DNA of 64,000 nucleotides. Origin: Bradyrhizobium commune. GTDB lineage: Bacteria > Pseudomonadota > Alphaproteobacteria > Rhizobiales > Xanthobacteraceae. Below the pieces are notes generated by a model. That model did not search any database. It was not told the origin of the DNA and worked only from the letters and a program-made list of their open reading frames with translations. Position numbers and translations under genes: made by a program. Below are positions 7,016-16,951 of the stretch, one piece after another (position 1 is the stretch's first letter; each line of letters starts with the position of its first letter). Location: positions 4,030,001-4,094,000 of the forward strand of contig NZ_CP061379.1 in the NCBI RefSeq assembly GCF_015624505.1, in the 5' to 3' direction.

Positions 7016-9388
7016 TCACTTCAAAGCCGACGGTTCTTGTGTTGCCGACTTGAGGCCAGGGTTCCTGCTATCCGAACCTTCGGCTTCGCGGGCAGCTGGC
7101 GTCATCTGGACCGTTTCAAAGCATGTTGAGCTAGGAATCTCTGTGCTTTCATTGACTGCCGGGAGGGTGAACTGAAACACAGCGCCTCGCGGTCGATTAG
7201 CCTCCGTCCACAGACGGCCGCCATGGGCATCAACGATGGATCGGCAGATCGAGAGTCCCATACCGATTCCGCCGGATTTGGTCGTGTAGAAGGGTTCGAA
7301 AATTTGATCGAGATGTTCGGATTCAATTCCATATCCTGAATCGCGAACCCCTACGAGGATGCCGCCCGTCTGACTTGGCTCGGTGCTAATCGATAACTCT
7401 CGCATTCCCTCCTTATCCGAGCTCATCGCCTCCACAGCGTTCAGGATCAAGTTCAGCATGACCTGTTGAAGTTGAACGCGGTCGCCCCGAACGGACGCCA
7501 TATGGGCCATAAGTCCAGTGTGGACCGACACTTTGTTCCTGTGCAGTGCCGTTCGCACCATCACAATCACCTCATGAATCGCTTCGTTGAGGTCAAATAC
7601 GTCCCTTTGCGGAGGCGCTTTCCTGATGTGATCGCGAACGCGGCCGACGACGTCCTTGGCCCGGTCGGCGTCCCTGACGACGCAGCCGAGCGCTTCCTTG
7701 ACTTCGCTCAGATTTGGCGGGCTCATTTCCAGCAAGCGCATCCCCGCGCGCGCGTTGTTGCGCGCGGTGCCGATCGGATGCAGGATCTCGTGCGCCAGCG
7801 ACGCCGTCAACTCTCCCATGATACTCAAACGATTCATGTGCGCCAGATCCGACTCGAGCTGGAGCAGTCGCTCGGCTTGCGCCTGCGCGCGCCTGCGTTC
7901 GGTGACATCGACATGTGTCGTGACGATCTGGTCGATATCGCCATGCGCGGAAAGCAATGGATGGGAGGTCGCTTCGATGTGCTTGACTGTCCCACAACAC
8001 ACGATTCTGAACTCGATCGAATGCTCCCCCTTTTCGCGCAGCGCTTTCCGAATCTCCTTGCGCACTCTGTCGCGATCGTCCGAATGGATCCGTTGCAAAA
8101 CACTTTCCGCATCAGGCAAGCCTTGCAAAGGGTCAAAGTCCCAAAGGCGGTAGCATTCTTCCGACCAGTAGAGATTCCCTCCGGCGCCATAGACCGACGT
8201 GCCGGTGTGGCTAAGCCTCTGCGCTTCAGCCAGATAGGCTTCGCTGCGCTGGAGCGCCTCCTCCGCCCGCTTGCGCGCGGTGACGTCACGTACCAGGCTC
8301 AAATACCGGCGGCCGCCTTGCTCGATCAGGCCGCCGCGAACCTCCACCGGGAAGGACGTGCCGTCCTTGCGCTTGTGGCGGGTCTCGAAAGTGACCGTCT
8401 CGCCCGAGAGCATTCGCTGTCTCAGGCGCTCGATCGCCTCCTCGTCAAGGGCAAGGTCAAAATCGCGTGGATGTTTCCCGATCAGTTCTTCGCGGCTGTA
8501 CCCTAAGCTCTCGCAGGCGTGGCGATTAACGTCGAGAACCATGGCATGATCATCGAACAGGAAAAAACCGTCAGCTGCATAGTCCACGAAGGTGCGGAAT
8601 CGCCGCTCGCTCGCGCGGAGCTCCTGCTCGGTACTTCTCAGCTCCGTGATGTCGTGCAGGACGCCAAACTGCCGTAGCGGCCTCCCCGTCTCGTCCCAAG
8701 TGACATCGCCGTGGCTGCGGATGACTCGCCCCGCTCCGTCAGGACGTATGACCCGATATTCCAATTCGTAGCGTGGCCCGCCGGGATGTAGGGCAGCCGA
8801 GGCGGCTTCGGCTGCCGTCGCCCGGTCTTCCGGATGGATCAATTCCAGCCATCGCCCATGCCAGTCCGGCAAATCGACCGGCTTAACGCCGAAAATCCGC
8901 GAAACCTCATCCGAAAGAGTCACGTGGTTGGTGGTGAAGTCTCGTTCCCACCATCCAAAATGCGCGACCCGCTCCGCCTTCTCCCACTTCGCTTGCACTC
9001 CGCGGAGTTCGTCCGCCGCGCGCCCGAGTCTTGTCGTGAGCGCGGTTACGACCAACGACGTCGTCAAGAACACCGCGGTTCTCTCAAGATCATGCGGAAG
9101 ATCGATGCTGAGCTGAAACAGTGGAGGCGCGAAGAAGTAATTGAGGCAGGCTGCGGCGAGGATCGACAGAACCACGGAGGCGCCGAAGCTGCCGAAAAGC
9201 GAAACGAGAGCGAGCAAGATCACATAGGCAAAGCCGGTGCGCGCAAGCCCAAAGCCGAGCTGAACACAGACCAGGGCGATCAATATCAGCCCGACGATGC
9301 CAAGCGCGAACTGGGCAGCAACCGCGGGCAGCCGGGCCCTGCGGTTGCGCGCGGTGTTGATGCGAAGCAGATCCTGGACGATGCTCAC
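7016..9388 (-). CDS. Membrane PAS-sensor histidine kinase with DUF4118 domain
   Basis: 790 residues. Residues about 25-120 form membrane helices of the KdpD-like DUF4118 type. Three PAS domains follow (about 135-260, 265-385 and 385-510), two with recognisable PAC ends (DITELR, DVTARKRAEE). The transmitter starts near 515 with MGELTASLAHEILHPI, phospho-acceptor His about 533, and ends with the ATPase motifs NLILNAVEAM, DSGYGI and GIGMGLSI. This is the FixL-like class. A 48-residue tail follows. The GTG start at 9388 has GGGAG upstream. It lies 37 bp after the giant kinase and just ahead of the ABC operon. Probable partners are the receivers at 1330 and 1944. Confidence 0.92.
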   Translation of the reverse strand: MSIVQDLLRINTARNRRARLPAVAAQFALGIVGLILIALVCVQLGFGLARTGFAYVILLALVSLFGSFGASVVLSILAAACLNYFFAPPLFQLSIDLPHDLERTAVFLTTSLVVTALTTRLGRAADELRGVQAKWEKAERVAHFGWWERDFTTNHVTLSDEVSRIFGVKPVDLPDWHGRWLELIHPEDRATAAEAASAALHPGGPRYELEYRVIRPDGAGRVIRSHGDVTWDETGRPLRQFGVLHDITELRSTEQELRASERRFRTFVDYAADGFFLFDDHAMVLDVNRHACESLGYSREELIGKHPRDFDLALDEEAIERLRQRMLSGETVTFETRHKRKDGTSFPVEVRGGLIEQGGRRYLSLVRDVTARKRAEEALQRSEAYLAEAQRLSHTGTSVYGAGGNLYWSEECYRLWDFDPLQGLPDAESVLQRIHSDDRDRVRKEIRKALREKGEHSIEFRIVCCGTVKHIEATSHPLLSAHGDIDQIVTTHVDVTERRRAQAQAERLLQLESDLAHMNRLSIMGELTASLAHEILHPIGTARNNARAGMRLLEMSPPNLSEVKEALGCVVRDADRAKDVVGRVRDHIRKAPPQRDVFDLNEAIHEVIVMVRTALHRNKVSVHTGLMAHMASVRGDRVQLQQVMLNLILNAVEAMSSDKEGMRELSISTEPSQTGGILVGVRDSGYGIESEHLDQIFEPFYTTKSGGIGMGLSICRSIVDAHGGRLWTEANRPRGAVFQFTLPAVNESTEIPSSTCFETVQMTPAAREAEGSDSRNPGLKSATQEPSALK

Positions 9389-9425
9389 GACGGCTCCCTC
9401 ATGGACTACGCCGGGTGAAGGTTAC

Positions 9426-12400
9426 TCATGGGCTGTCCGGCCCGGCGAGCAGAGTGAACTGAAAAATTGCACCCCGGGGTCGATTGGCCTCGGCCCACAA
9501 GCGGCCACCATGAGCTGCAATGATGGACTGACAGATCGAGAGCCCCATCCCCATTCCGCTGGGCTTGGTGGTATGGAACGGCTTGAAGACTTGGTCGAGA
9601 TGCTGCGGATCGATGCCCGGCCCGGAATCGGCAACTGCGACGAGGATGCCGCCGCGGTCGCCTGGCCCGGTGCTGATCGAGAGTTCGCGCGGCCCCTCCC
9701 CTGCAGCGCTCATGGCCTCCACGGCGTTCAGGATCAGATTGAGCACGACCTGCTGCAGTTGAACACGATCGCCGTCAACGGACATCAGACCTTCCTTCAG
9801 GCGGGTGTGGACTGCAACGCTGTTTCTATCGATTGCATGCCGCACCATCACGATCACCTCATCGATGGCCTCGTTGAGATCGAATGTCTCTTTTCTCGGA
9901 GGTGATTTCTTGATGTGATCCCGGATGCGGCCGACAATGTCTTTGGCTCGGTCGGCATCCCGCACCACGCATGCCAGCGCCTCCATGACCTCGCCAAGGT
10001 TTGGCCGCTTCATTTCCAGGAAGCGCATGCCGGCACGAGCGTTATTCCGCGCAGTGGCAATCGGATGAAGAATCTCGTGCGCCAGAGAGGCGGTCAGCTC
10101 TCCCATGACACCCAGCCGGTTGAGATGCGCGAGGTCCGTTTCGAGCTGCCGTACCCGCTCCCGCTCAGCTTCAGCCCGTTTGCGTTCCGTTATGTCGATT
10201 GTCGTACCGACAACTTCAATGAGTTCTCCTGCCGCCGAGTACGAGGGGTGACCGATCGACCGCAGATGCTTGATCGTGCCGTCCGGTAGGACGATCCTGT
10301 AGTCGATCGCATATCCGCCGTTCTGGCGCGATCCCCCCTGGTGCTTTTCCAGGAATCTATTGCGATCATCCGGGTGAAGCCGTTGCTGCCAGATTTCGCG
10401 GCTTGGAATGCCCTGCAGCGGGTCAAATCCCCAGATCCGATAAAGCTCTTCGGACCAATACAGCGACCCCGTTGCGTTGAAAGAATACGCGCCGGTATTG
10501 CTCAGCCTCTGCGCTTCGGCAAGATAAGCTTCGCTGCGCCGAAGCGCCTCTTCCGCTCTTTTGCGCTCGGTGATGTCCCGCCCGACACCCCGGTAACCGA
10601 TAAAGTGTCCGGTCTCGTCAAATGCCGGCAGCCCGGAGACGGATATGCAACGTTTGACGCCGCCCGGCGTCAGCCGCGCCACCTCGAAGTCTCGGACGGG
10701 CAGGCGGGCATCGAGTGCTTCACGGAGCTTGCGCCAGGCCTCGGCGTCAGGCTCGAGGTAAGGCGTTTCCCACGGCATCGTGCCGATCGGCGGCTGCTCG
10801 CCAGCGACGCCCTCGGGAAACTCCCGACGGACATAGCGATACTGCGCGTCGATCTCCCAGTAGATGTCGAAAGAGAACCGAACGAGTGTGCGAAAGCGCT
10901 CCTCACTGGCCCGCAATTCGTGCTCCTTCCGCTTGCGCTCGGTCAGGTCGACGACGAAGGCGACGCCCTCGGTTCTTGTAGCGTCGAAAGACGCGGCGCC
11001 GATCAGCACCGGCACACGGCTTCCGTCCTTGCGGAAGTATTCTTTCTCAAACGGTCGGCAAACGCCGAATTGGCGCAATTCGGCCAGCGTCTGCGTGTCT
11101 CTCTCGCGCCACTCAGGCGGGGTCAGCCCGTATCGCCGCATGCGGCCCGACACGAACTCGTCCCGGTCATATCCGAGCATCTGGAGGAATGCGTCATTGG
11201 CCTCAAGAAGAAAGTCCTGCGAATCCTGCTGCGGAAGACGCCAGGTGAAGATGCCGATGATGTTCGCGTCGACCAGCCGCCTGATCTTCGCTTCGCGTTG
11301 CTCGAGATCGCGATACAGAACGGCATTTTCCAAGGCGATCGCGGCCTGAGATGCCAACAGCTTCAGCACGGCCGTGTGCCTGGGCGAAAAGACACCAGGG
11401 CTGAGGTTGTTCTCGAGATAGAGCACACCAGTGAAGCTGGCCCTGTTGAGCAGGGGCACGCACAGGATAGATCGTGCCCGGCGCTCCACGATATAGGGAT
11501 CGGCAGAAAACGGCGCCTCTCTCTCTGCGTCATCCAGAACGATGAACTCCGAGGTTCGCACCACGTGATTGAGCATCGAGAGCGGCAGCATGGAAGCGCT
11601 GACCGGTTCCTCACGTTGCTCAACGATGATCGAATGGCCGATTGTTCTGGCCGATGCCTTTAGCTGCGGTCCATCCTGTTGCGAAAAAATGAGCAGGCCC
11701 CGCTCCGCGCCCGCCTGTTCAATAGCGGTCCGCAACAGCGTATCGATGAGCCTTTCCAGATTCATCTCGCCTGAGACGGCCTGCGACACCTTCGTGATAG
11801 TCGCAAGATCGAGCTGTTCGACCCGCGTTCCGATCGTGCTTGTCGGCCCCGGTGCCCTCTCCTGCTCGCTGAGCTGCGGGTGCATATCGTCGAGCTGCCT
11901 GGCTTTGCCTTCGGCGCCCCAACGCAAATAGCAGGAGCGGGCTTTGCGCAGATACAGATGCGCGATGTCCCCGAAGTCGCGTGCCGCATAGAAGCGCGCG
12001 GCCCGTTCGTACGCGAGCGCTTCTTCTTGCACGAGGTCATTGATACGAGCCGAACGTATGGCCTGTTCGAACAAGCGTTCGGCTTCGATTTCCCGGTCCT
12101 GCAAATGTGCGATCTCGGCATCGAGCAGTGCGGCGCGGCTCGCAAAATTTTCCGGGCAATGCTCGGCCCAGACCCGGAGCTGGCGCTGGTGAGCAGCCAG
12201 CTTCTCCCGATAATGGCTACGTTGGTCGACAGATGCGAAGTCCCACAGCCCGATCAGTGCCAGCGCAGCAAATAAGTGGTAGTCGGCCCGCTCGAAGATC
12301 ACCGGCGACATCCACAGTAGTCGTTCCGCGCTTGTCGCGGCAGCAAGTGCGATCGCATCATCGTTGGCAAGGACACGTGCCTGCAGCTTGCGGATCCAGT

Positions 12401-15400
12401 ACGTGCAAGCTGCTATCCCGCGACTTGGCTGAGCCTCTAGCTGCGACTCAAACTGCCGCTCGTCGAACCCATTCTCGTTGAAGCAGCCGAACGAGGACGA
12501 CAGACCGCGTAGAGTCCGGATGAACCGGATCTGTGCCGTAATGAGAGCCTCGACAAGACCGAACCCAGCGCCACGGGCAAATTTGAGCCCGGCCTCGGCC
12601 TCACGCTCCACATCAGAGAGGGGAGCGCCGGCAGCGAGAAGCTGGGTCACGAGATTGTTCCGGCTAATCACAGCATAGGTGACGTCGCCGGCCTGCTGCG
12701 CGGCCTCGAAGGTATACTGGGCAACGGGGCACCCGTTCCGAAAGTGGCGCGGGGACGGTTTGGCGAGATTGCTGAAGGCCAGGTAGACGCGGGCCCTCAG
12801 CCGTTCCATTCCAGGCGACGCCGCCAGCTCCACACCGAGCTCACCGAATCGGAATCCCAGCTCGTAATTGCCGAAATAGAGGCTCACGACGTTGCCGACG
12901 GCGGCGTAAACATAGCAGGAGGCGTCGCTATTGCCGTGCGTCAGACAAAGATTTCCCATGCGACAGATGATCCGGCACCGCAGCTTCTCGTCCGTGAACA
13001 GGGCTGGAGTTACGAGCGAGGTGAGGACATCGATCGCCGCGCATGCGATCGGATCCGCCATGCTGGGCAAATTGAGCAGTGCTTCGACCGGGCGGCCCCC
13101 GAGCTGCCGGCTCAACTCCGAATATTCATCCTCTACGTCCTTTATCGTCGGATGCGCCGACCAGCCGATGCCGAAACGTCGCAGGCACTCGAGCCCGACC
13201 GCAATGGCGCGATCGCTTTGGTCAAGCGTCATGAACAGGTCGACGCGCAAACGCGTAACGGTTGCGAGCTCAGGTGGGCTAGCGGCCCGGTCTGCCAGTC
13301 CGGCGAGGCGCGCTTCCGCTTCAGCCAGCGCACCCGTGAGAAACTCGCATTCGGCTCGTTGCACCTCCAAAGCGAAGGCGAGATCATGCCGGCGCCGCCA
13401 TGCATCTGCCGGCAGCAGCGCCGTGCCGGCGACAAGATAAGTCAGGGCGGAAGAATAGGCCGTTGAGAACTTTGCGCGCTGGCCCGCAATCAGGTTCAGC
13501 CCGGCGAGCCGCTCGCGCTCATCGTCCGCGTTGATCAAGTTGCTTCCGCGGTTGAGCTGTCCGACAATCTCGAAAATGCCGTCCTCAACCGATGTCGGCA
13601 GCCCGTCAGCGAGGAGTCGTCGGCCAATAGCGAGGTGGACGGCCTGGCGCTCGCCGTCGGGGATCAACGCATAGGCCGCTTCCCGAACACGATCATGCAG
13701 AAATCGATAGGCGCCGCCTTCCCGAAACAGAATTCTCGCCCGGATCGCCGGCCCGACCGTCGCGTTCACCGCATCCTCGGTATCACCGCGCACCAGCGCG
13801 AAGGTCGCAACGGGCGTGGCGCTGCCAAGACAGGCGAGTTGCTGGAGAGCCGTACGGGTCGCGACCGGTAGGCGGCGCAGCTTGCGCAACATGAAGTCCG
13901 CGACGTTGTCGGTATAGTCCTTGGCACGTATCTGCTTGAGGTCCCATCGCCAGGACGCAGTGCCGCGATCAAAGGCCAGCAGCCCCTCCTCGGCGAGGGC
14001 CGTCAGAAACTGGATGGCGAAGAACGGATTCCCGGCAGTCTTTGCATGTACCAGCCGGGCCAGGGCCTGGATGGGGCGTGAACGTAGCGCGTCGGCAACC
14101 ATCCGGCTCACGTCCTCGAGCCCGAGCGGCTTCAACGTGATCTCCCGCACGCGTCCGCCGGCTCCGCCGATCGCCGCCAGTCGTCGCATCAGAGGATGCG
14201 CAGGCGTGACCTCGTCATCGCGATAAGCGCCAACAACAAGCAGGTGCTGCAGTTCCGGCTGGGTCAAGAGATCCTCAAGAACATCGAGCGTGGCTGCATC
14301 AAGCCATTGCAGGTCGTCGAGGAAGAGCGCCAGCGGGTGCTCCGGTCGGGCGAACGCAGCGAGCAGACGACGCAGCGCAAGTTGAAAACGGCGCTGGGCA
14401 TCTTTCGGCGACAGCTCCGGCGCCGGCGGCTGCGGACCGATGAGGATTTCGAGTTCGGGTACGAGTGTCGCCATCAGTGCGCCGTTAGGACCAAGCGCTG
14501 CGACCAGCGCCGCGCGCCACGGGGCGAGATCGGCTTCGCTTTTCCCCAACAGAGGCCGGATCAGGCCCTGAAGCGCTTGCGCCAGACTGGCATAGGGGAT
14601 GTCACGCTTGAGCTGATCGAATTTGCCGGACGCAAACAGGCCGCGTGAGGGCACCAGCGCGCGGTGCAGTTCGGCCACCAGCACCGACTTGCCCACGCCG
14701 CCCTGACCGGCGACCACGACGAGCTCAGGCCCTCCACCCGCGACAACGCGATCGAAGGCGCCAAGCAGGCTTTCGACCTCGTGCTCTCGGCCATACAGCT
14801 TCTCGGGGATCAACAGCCGATCCGGCGCGTCACGCTCACCGAGCAAAAAACGCGCGATGTGGCTCTGCCGTATCCATTCGTTGAGGCAATGCCTGAGATC
14901 GTGACCGAGACCGGCAGCTGTCTGGTATCGCTCCTCCGCCGTCTTGGCGAGGAGTTTTGCCACGATGTCGGAGACCGGCACCGGAATGCTTGCGCATCGC
15001 TCGCTCGCCGCGACCGGCTTTCGCGCGATATGACAGTGGACCCATTCCATCGGGTCGGCAGCGTTGAACGGCAGCACGCCTGTCAACATTCGATAGAACG
15101 ACACGCCAAGCGCGTAGAGATCGGCGCGGGAATCGATCGACCGGTTCATTCGCCCGGTTTGTTCGGGCGCCATATAGGCGAGTGTGCCCGCGATGATGTC
15201 TGGCGGCTCGGGCGTGCGCCGTTCGCGCGGCAGTCTCGATGCCAGCCCAAATCCCGCCAACCGCACCGGCCCGTTCGCGCAGTTCACAAAGATATTGGCG
15301 GGCTTGACGTCCTTGTGGATCAGACCGAGCGAATGAGTCTTCGACAGGACCTTGGCGATATCGATTGCGAGGCGCAGGAAAGCCTCGATGTCCATGGGCT

Positions 15401-15716
15401 CGCCGATCAGCTGCTCGAGCGGCTCGCCACCGGGATCATCCAGAAGGAGCAAGGTCCGGCCGCCTTGGCGCACGAGATCGAGCGGCCGGACAGCCCAGGT
15501 CGCATCAAGCTCATCCTTTAGACCGTATTCGTGGACGAGACGGTCGAGGATAGCAGGCGAGGCCTGCTCCGCGGCGGGGACGGCAATCAGAACCGACTCC
15601 AGGCTGGTGCCGCCTTGCTTGAGGCGCCGCCCACGGTAGAGGGCATACTGGGAGTCCTCCCACAAGACCTGGAGATCAGCTATCTCACCAGCGTCGTGTT
15701 GAAAGCGTAGGTTCAA
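9426..15716 (-). CDS. Trifunctional Ser/Thr-kinase-like / AAA ATPase / GAF-PAS histidine kinase
   Basis: About 2,096 residues. Domains in order: Ser/Thr-kinase-like fold 1-280 (catalytic loop HKDVKPANI at about 134, MAPEQ at about 182), AAA_16 ATPase with Walker A GQGGVGKS at about 337 and Walker B LALFLDDLQWLD, a long helical TPR-like region, GAF about 1320-1470, three PAS domains to about 1850, then a FixL-like transmitter with His about 1880 (ASLAHEILHPI) and ATPase box. The DFG motif reads GFG and the usual VAIK lysine is not evident. The TTG at 15716 is chosen: it has GGAG seven bases upstream and aligns with the start of the paralogue at 52378; another TTG at 15737 would add seven residues. 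It leads the operon continuing to 4155. Confidence 0.92.
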   Translation of the reverse strand: MNLRFQHDAGEIADLQVLWEDSQYALYRGRRLKQGGTSLESVLIAVPAAEQASPAILDRLVHEYGLKDELDATWAVRPLDLVRQGGRTLLLLDDPGGEPLEQLIGEPMDIEAFLRLAIDIAKVLSKTHSLGLIHKDVKPANIFVNCANGPVRLAGFGLASRLPRERRTPEPPDIIAGTLAYMAPEQTGRMNRSIDSRADLYALGVSFYRMLTGVLPFNAADPMEWVHCHIARKPVAASERCASIPVPVSDIVAKLLAKTAEERYQTAAGLGHDLRHCLNEWIRQSHIARFLLGERDAPDRLLIPEKLYGREHEVESLLGAFDRVVAGGGPELVVVAGQGGVGKSVLVAELHRALVPSRGLFASGKFDQLKRDIPYASLAQALQGLIRPLLGKSEADLAPWRAALVAALGPNGALMATLVPELEILIGPQPPAPELSPKDAQRRFQLALRRLLAAFARPEHPLALFLDDLQWLDAATLDVLEDLLTQPELQHLLVVGAYRDDEVTPAHPLMRRLAAIGGAGGRVREITLKPLGLEDVSRMVADALRSRPIQALARLVHAKTAGNPFFAIQFLTALAEEGLLAFDRGTASWRWDLKQIRAKDYTDNVADFMLRKLRRLPVATRTALQQLACLGSATPVATFALVRGDTEDAVNATVGPAIRARILFREGGAYRFLHDRVREAAYALIPDGERQAVHLAIGRRLLADGLPTSVEDGIFEIVGQLNRGSNLINADDERERLAGLNLIAGQRAKFSTAYSSALTYLVAGTALLPADAWRRRHDLAFALEVQRAECEFLTGALAEAEARLAGLADRAASPPELATVTRLRVDLFMTLDQSDRAIAVGLECLRRFGIGWSAHPTIKDVEDEYSELSRQLGGRPVEALLNLPSMADPIACAAIDVLTSLVTPALFTDEKLRCRIICRMGNLCLTHGNSDASCYVYAAVGNVVSLYFGNYELGFRFGELGVELAASPGMERLRARVYLAFSNLAKPSPRHFRNGCPVAQYTFEAAQQAGDVTYAVISRNNLVTQLLAAGAPLSDVEREAEAGLKFARGAGFGLVEALITAQIRFIRTLRGLSSSFGCFNENGFDERQFESQLEAQPSRGIAACTYWIRKLQARVLANDDAIALAAATSAERLLWMSPVIFERADYHLFAALALIGLWDFASVDQRSHYREKLAAHQRQLRVWAEHCPENFASRAALLDAEIAHLQDREIEAERLFEQAIRSARINDLVQEEALAYERAARFYAARDFGDIAHLYLRKARSCYLRWGAEGKARQLDDMHPQLSEQERAPGPTSTIGTRVEQLDLATITKVSQAVSGEMNLERLIDTLLRTAIEQAGAERGLLIFSQQDGPQLKASARTIGHSIIVEQREEPVSASMLPLSMLNHVVRTSEFIVLDDAEREAPFSADPYIVERRARSILCVPLLNRASFTGVLYLENNLSPGVFSPRHTAVLKLLASQAAIALENAVLYRDLEQREAKIRRLVDANIIGIFTWRLPQQDSQDFLLEANDAFLQMLGYDRDEFVSGRMRRYGLTPPEWRERDTQTLAELRQFGVCRPFEKEYFRKDGSRVPVLIGAASFDATRTEGVAFVVDLTERKRKEHELRASEERFRTLVRFSFDIYWEIDAQYRYVRREFPEGVAGEQPPIGTMPWETPYLEPDAEAWRKLREALDARLPVRDFEVARLTPGGVKRCISVSGLPAFDETGHFIGYRGVGRDITERKRAEEALRRSEAYLAEAQRLSNTGAYSFNATGSLYWSEELYRIWGFDPLQGIPSREIWQQRLHPDDRNRFLEKHQGGSRQNGGYAIDYRIVLPDGTIKHLRSIGHPSYSAAGELIEVVGTTIDITERKRAEAERERVRQLETDLAHLNRLGVMGELTASLAHEILHPIATARNNARAGMRFLEMKRPNLGEVMEALACVVRDADRAKDIVGRIRDHIKKSPPRKETFDLNEAIDEVIVMVRHAIDRNSVAVHTRLKEGLMSVDGDRVQLQQVVLNLILNAVEAMSAAGEGPRELSISTGPGDRGGILVAVADSGPGIDPQHLDQVFKPFHTTKPSGMGMGLSICQSIIAAHGGRLWAEANRPRGAIFQFTLLAGPDSP

Positions 15717-15773
15717 ACGCCGGACTCCTCGCGGCAACGTGAGATTATGCCGTGCAGCAATAGGTGGCGCAAC

Positions 15774-15789
15774 CTAAGCCAAAGTACCG
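15774..15789. promoter_or_regulatory. CTAAGC box 5 (upstream of giant kinase)
   Basis: CTAAGCCAAAGTACCG lies about 58 bp from the TTG start at 15716. It is one base different from the box at 1261. The left half is conserved and the right half is degenerate. Confidence 0.45.
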
Positions 15790-16347
15790 GTCCGGCGGCA
15801 TGTTTGAAGGCGCTGGGCTGCAAGCCGGTGAGAACCCCAAGGTACCCCCTCCGCCACGCGAGGTATACCTAAATACCGCTACCCGCGAAAAGATGTGTTC
15901 GCGGGCCGAGTATGATCACCAGTGAGTACGATCGCCATAAGGGGGCGGTCGTTCGGCTGGCCCGAAAGTTCACATCAGAAAGTTGCCGCGAGAGCCTTTT
16001 CATCTCCTGCGCTCCACTGGATGTTCGTGCCGCGGCGTACCGCTCTGGTTGCCCGCAATGAGCTTTCGCTTACTTCTCCGCCACGCGCATTTCAGCTACA
16101 GGTCTGCCGTGGTGAAGACCTGGCTCAATCGAGATTGCGCTCGCAGAAGCAGTCGCGACAAGCCCTGTGCAATGCCGTTCGACCCGACGATTTCAGGGAA
16201 ATCGCGGCCATCCGAAGCGATAATTTGCTGGAACTTCCGAGCGGGACAATTGGCGAACTCGTAGCCATGTCTCGGTCTTGGCGCAGGACGCGTCGTCGCG
16301 CTCGAAGCCCAGTGTTCGAAGCGCCAAACAAAGCTTGATGTCTCGGC
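15790..16347. other. Intergenic region with palindrome and hairpin
   Basis: No convincing gene. It contains a perfect 10-bp palindrome AGGTATACCT at 15861-15870 and, just after it, a hairpin with an 8-bp stem (CCCGCGAA/TTCGCGGG) at 15882-15905. The stretch 15810-15855 faintly resembles the 5' part of a cobalamin riboswitch, but the later conserved boxes are missing. Short open frames here overlap on both strands and lack ribosome binding sites. Confidence 0.4.
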
Positions 16348-16394
16348 TTGACAGATCCGACGGTTCACGATTTATATGTACTATACGGTGTAGT
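16348..16394 (+). promoter_or_regulatory. Sigma70-type promoter with ACTATACGGTGTAGT operator
   Basis: TTGACA at 16348 is followed after 18 bases by TTATAT. Directly downstream, at 16380-16394, lies ACTATACGGTGTAGT, an inverted repeat with half-site ACTA. The same 15 bases occur in the promoter of the minus-strand gene pair near 24858, again 26-28 bases after a TTGACA. This layout suggests a repressor, possibly of the TetR type, that covers the transcription start. Confidence 0.6.
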
Positions 16395-16412
16395 TTATTT
16401 CGGAGAACGACA

Positions 16413-16619
16413 ATGTCAGCCCTGTTGCTATCGCTCGCGAGGGAAAACCCGTGGCCGGCGCTTGCGCTCGCCTCGCTCAACCTTGTCGTGGCCCTGTCTC
16501 TCGTGGGCGTCGGATTGGTGCTCGGCGTCACGGTTTCGCTGCTCGCCTGGCTCCACGCACTCGTCGACAGAGAGGCGGTGCCGGCCGGACCTCGAACCGG
16601 CAGGAGCGCCGCCCGATGA
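16413..16619 (+). CDS. Small membrane protein
   Basis: 68 residues from the ATG at 16413, preceded by CGGAGAAC. A short N-terminal stretch is followed by one long or two short hydrophobic helices (residues about 18-45) and a basic Arg/Gly tail. I do not recognise the family. It is the first gene after the TTGACA/ACTATAC promoter. Its stop overlaps the next short frame (ATGA), which suggests an operon of small proteins running to 18167. Confidence 0.5.
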   Translation: MSALLLSLARENPWPALALASLNLVVALSLVGVGLVLGVTVSLLAWLHALVDREAVPAGPRTGRSAAR

Positions 16620-16699
16620 CCCTGGCTCGCCTCCGATTGCATCACCGACGTCATCGTGCTGAACGCCTGACCAACATGGCAAGAGACCTGACATGCTGA
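16616..16699 (+). CDS. Possible 27-residue basic peptide
   Basis: A tiny frame beginning MTLARLRLHHRRHRAERL that overlaps the preceding stop by four bases and the following start by seven. The His/Arg-rich sequence has no known relative that I recognise. It may only be a linker between coupled genes. Confidence is low because it has no ribosome binding site of its own. Confidence 0.2.
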   Translation: MTLARLRLHHRRHRAERLTNMARDLTC

Positions 16700-16911
16700 A
16701 CTTGATCGAAGTATTCGACGCGATGCGCTTGGATCTGCCTACCGGACACGTCGTGTGGACCGGTCTCACGGGCACGCGAACAGCTCTCAAGCGCGACGGG
16801 TTCGAGATCGATCCGAAGCGGCCGGCATATTGCCCAGGCGAATGGCTCGACGAGCGCGGCTATCTCGACAGTGAACTCGCGCGCGCGCATCCGCGCCCTT
16901 GGGGCATCTGA
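16693..16911 (+). CDS. Small hypothetical soluble protein
   Basis: 72 residues with ordinary soluble composition (MLNLIEVFDAMRLDLPTGHV at the N terminus, then GFEIDPKRPAYCPGEWLDERGY). There is no signal peptide or membrane segment. It sits in the middle of the small-protein operon. Codon use is like that of its neighbours, which favours a real gene. I cannot assign a function. Confidence 0.5.
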   Translation: MLNLIEVFDAMRLDLPTGHVVWTGLTGTRTALKRDGFEIDPKRPAYCPGEWLDERGYLDSELARAHPRPWGI

Positions 16912-16951
16912 CGATGAGACGAAATGATTTCATTCTCAGGAGCCGGGTGCC

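Noticed and set aside
5817..7175. Long plus-strand open frame of 452 codons across the ABC transporter genes
   Set aside because: It is antisense to the ATPase and binding-protein genes, which have clear family motifs; high G+C content keeps the opposite strand open.
8205..8220. GCTAAGCCTCTGCG inside the membrane histidine kinase gene
   Set aside because: It lies in coding sequence at a conserved protein motif (EAQRLSHTG), so codons explain it.
10341..11663. Plus-strand open frame of 440 codons inside the giant kinase
   Set aside because: Antisense to the GAF and PAS region of the kinase, with no ribosome binding site or recognisable domain.
15810..15860. Faint resemblance to the 5' part of a cobalamin riboswitch
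   Set aside because: The later conserved boxes and the helix partners are missing, and no B12-related gene follows.
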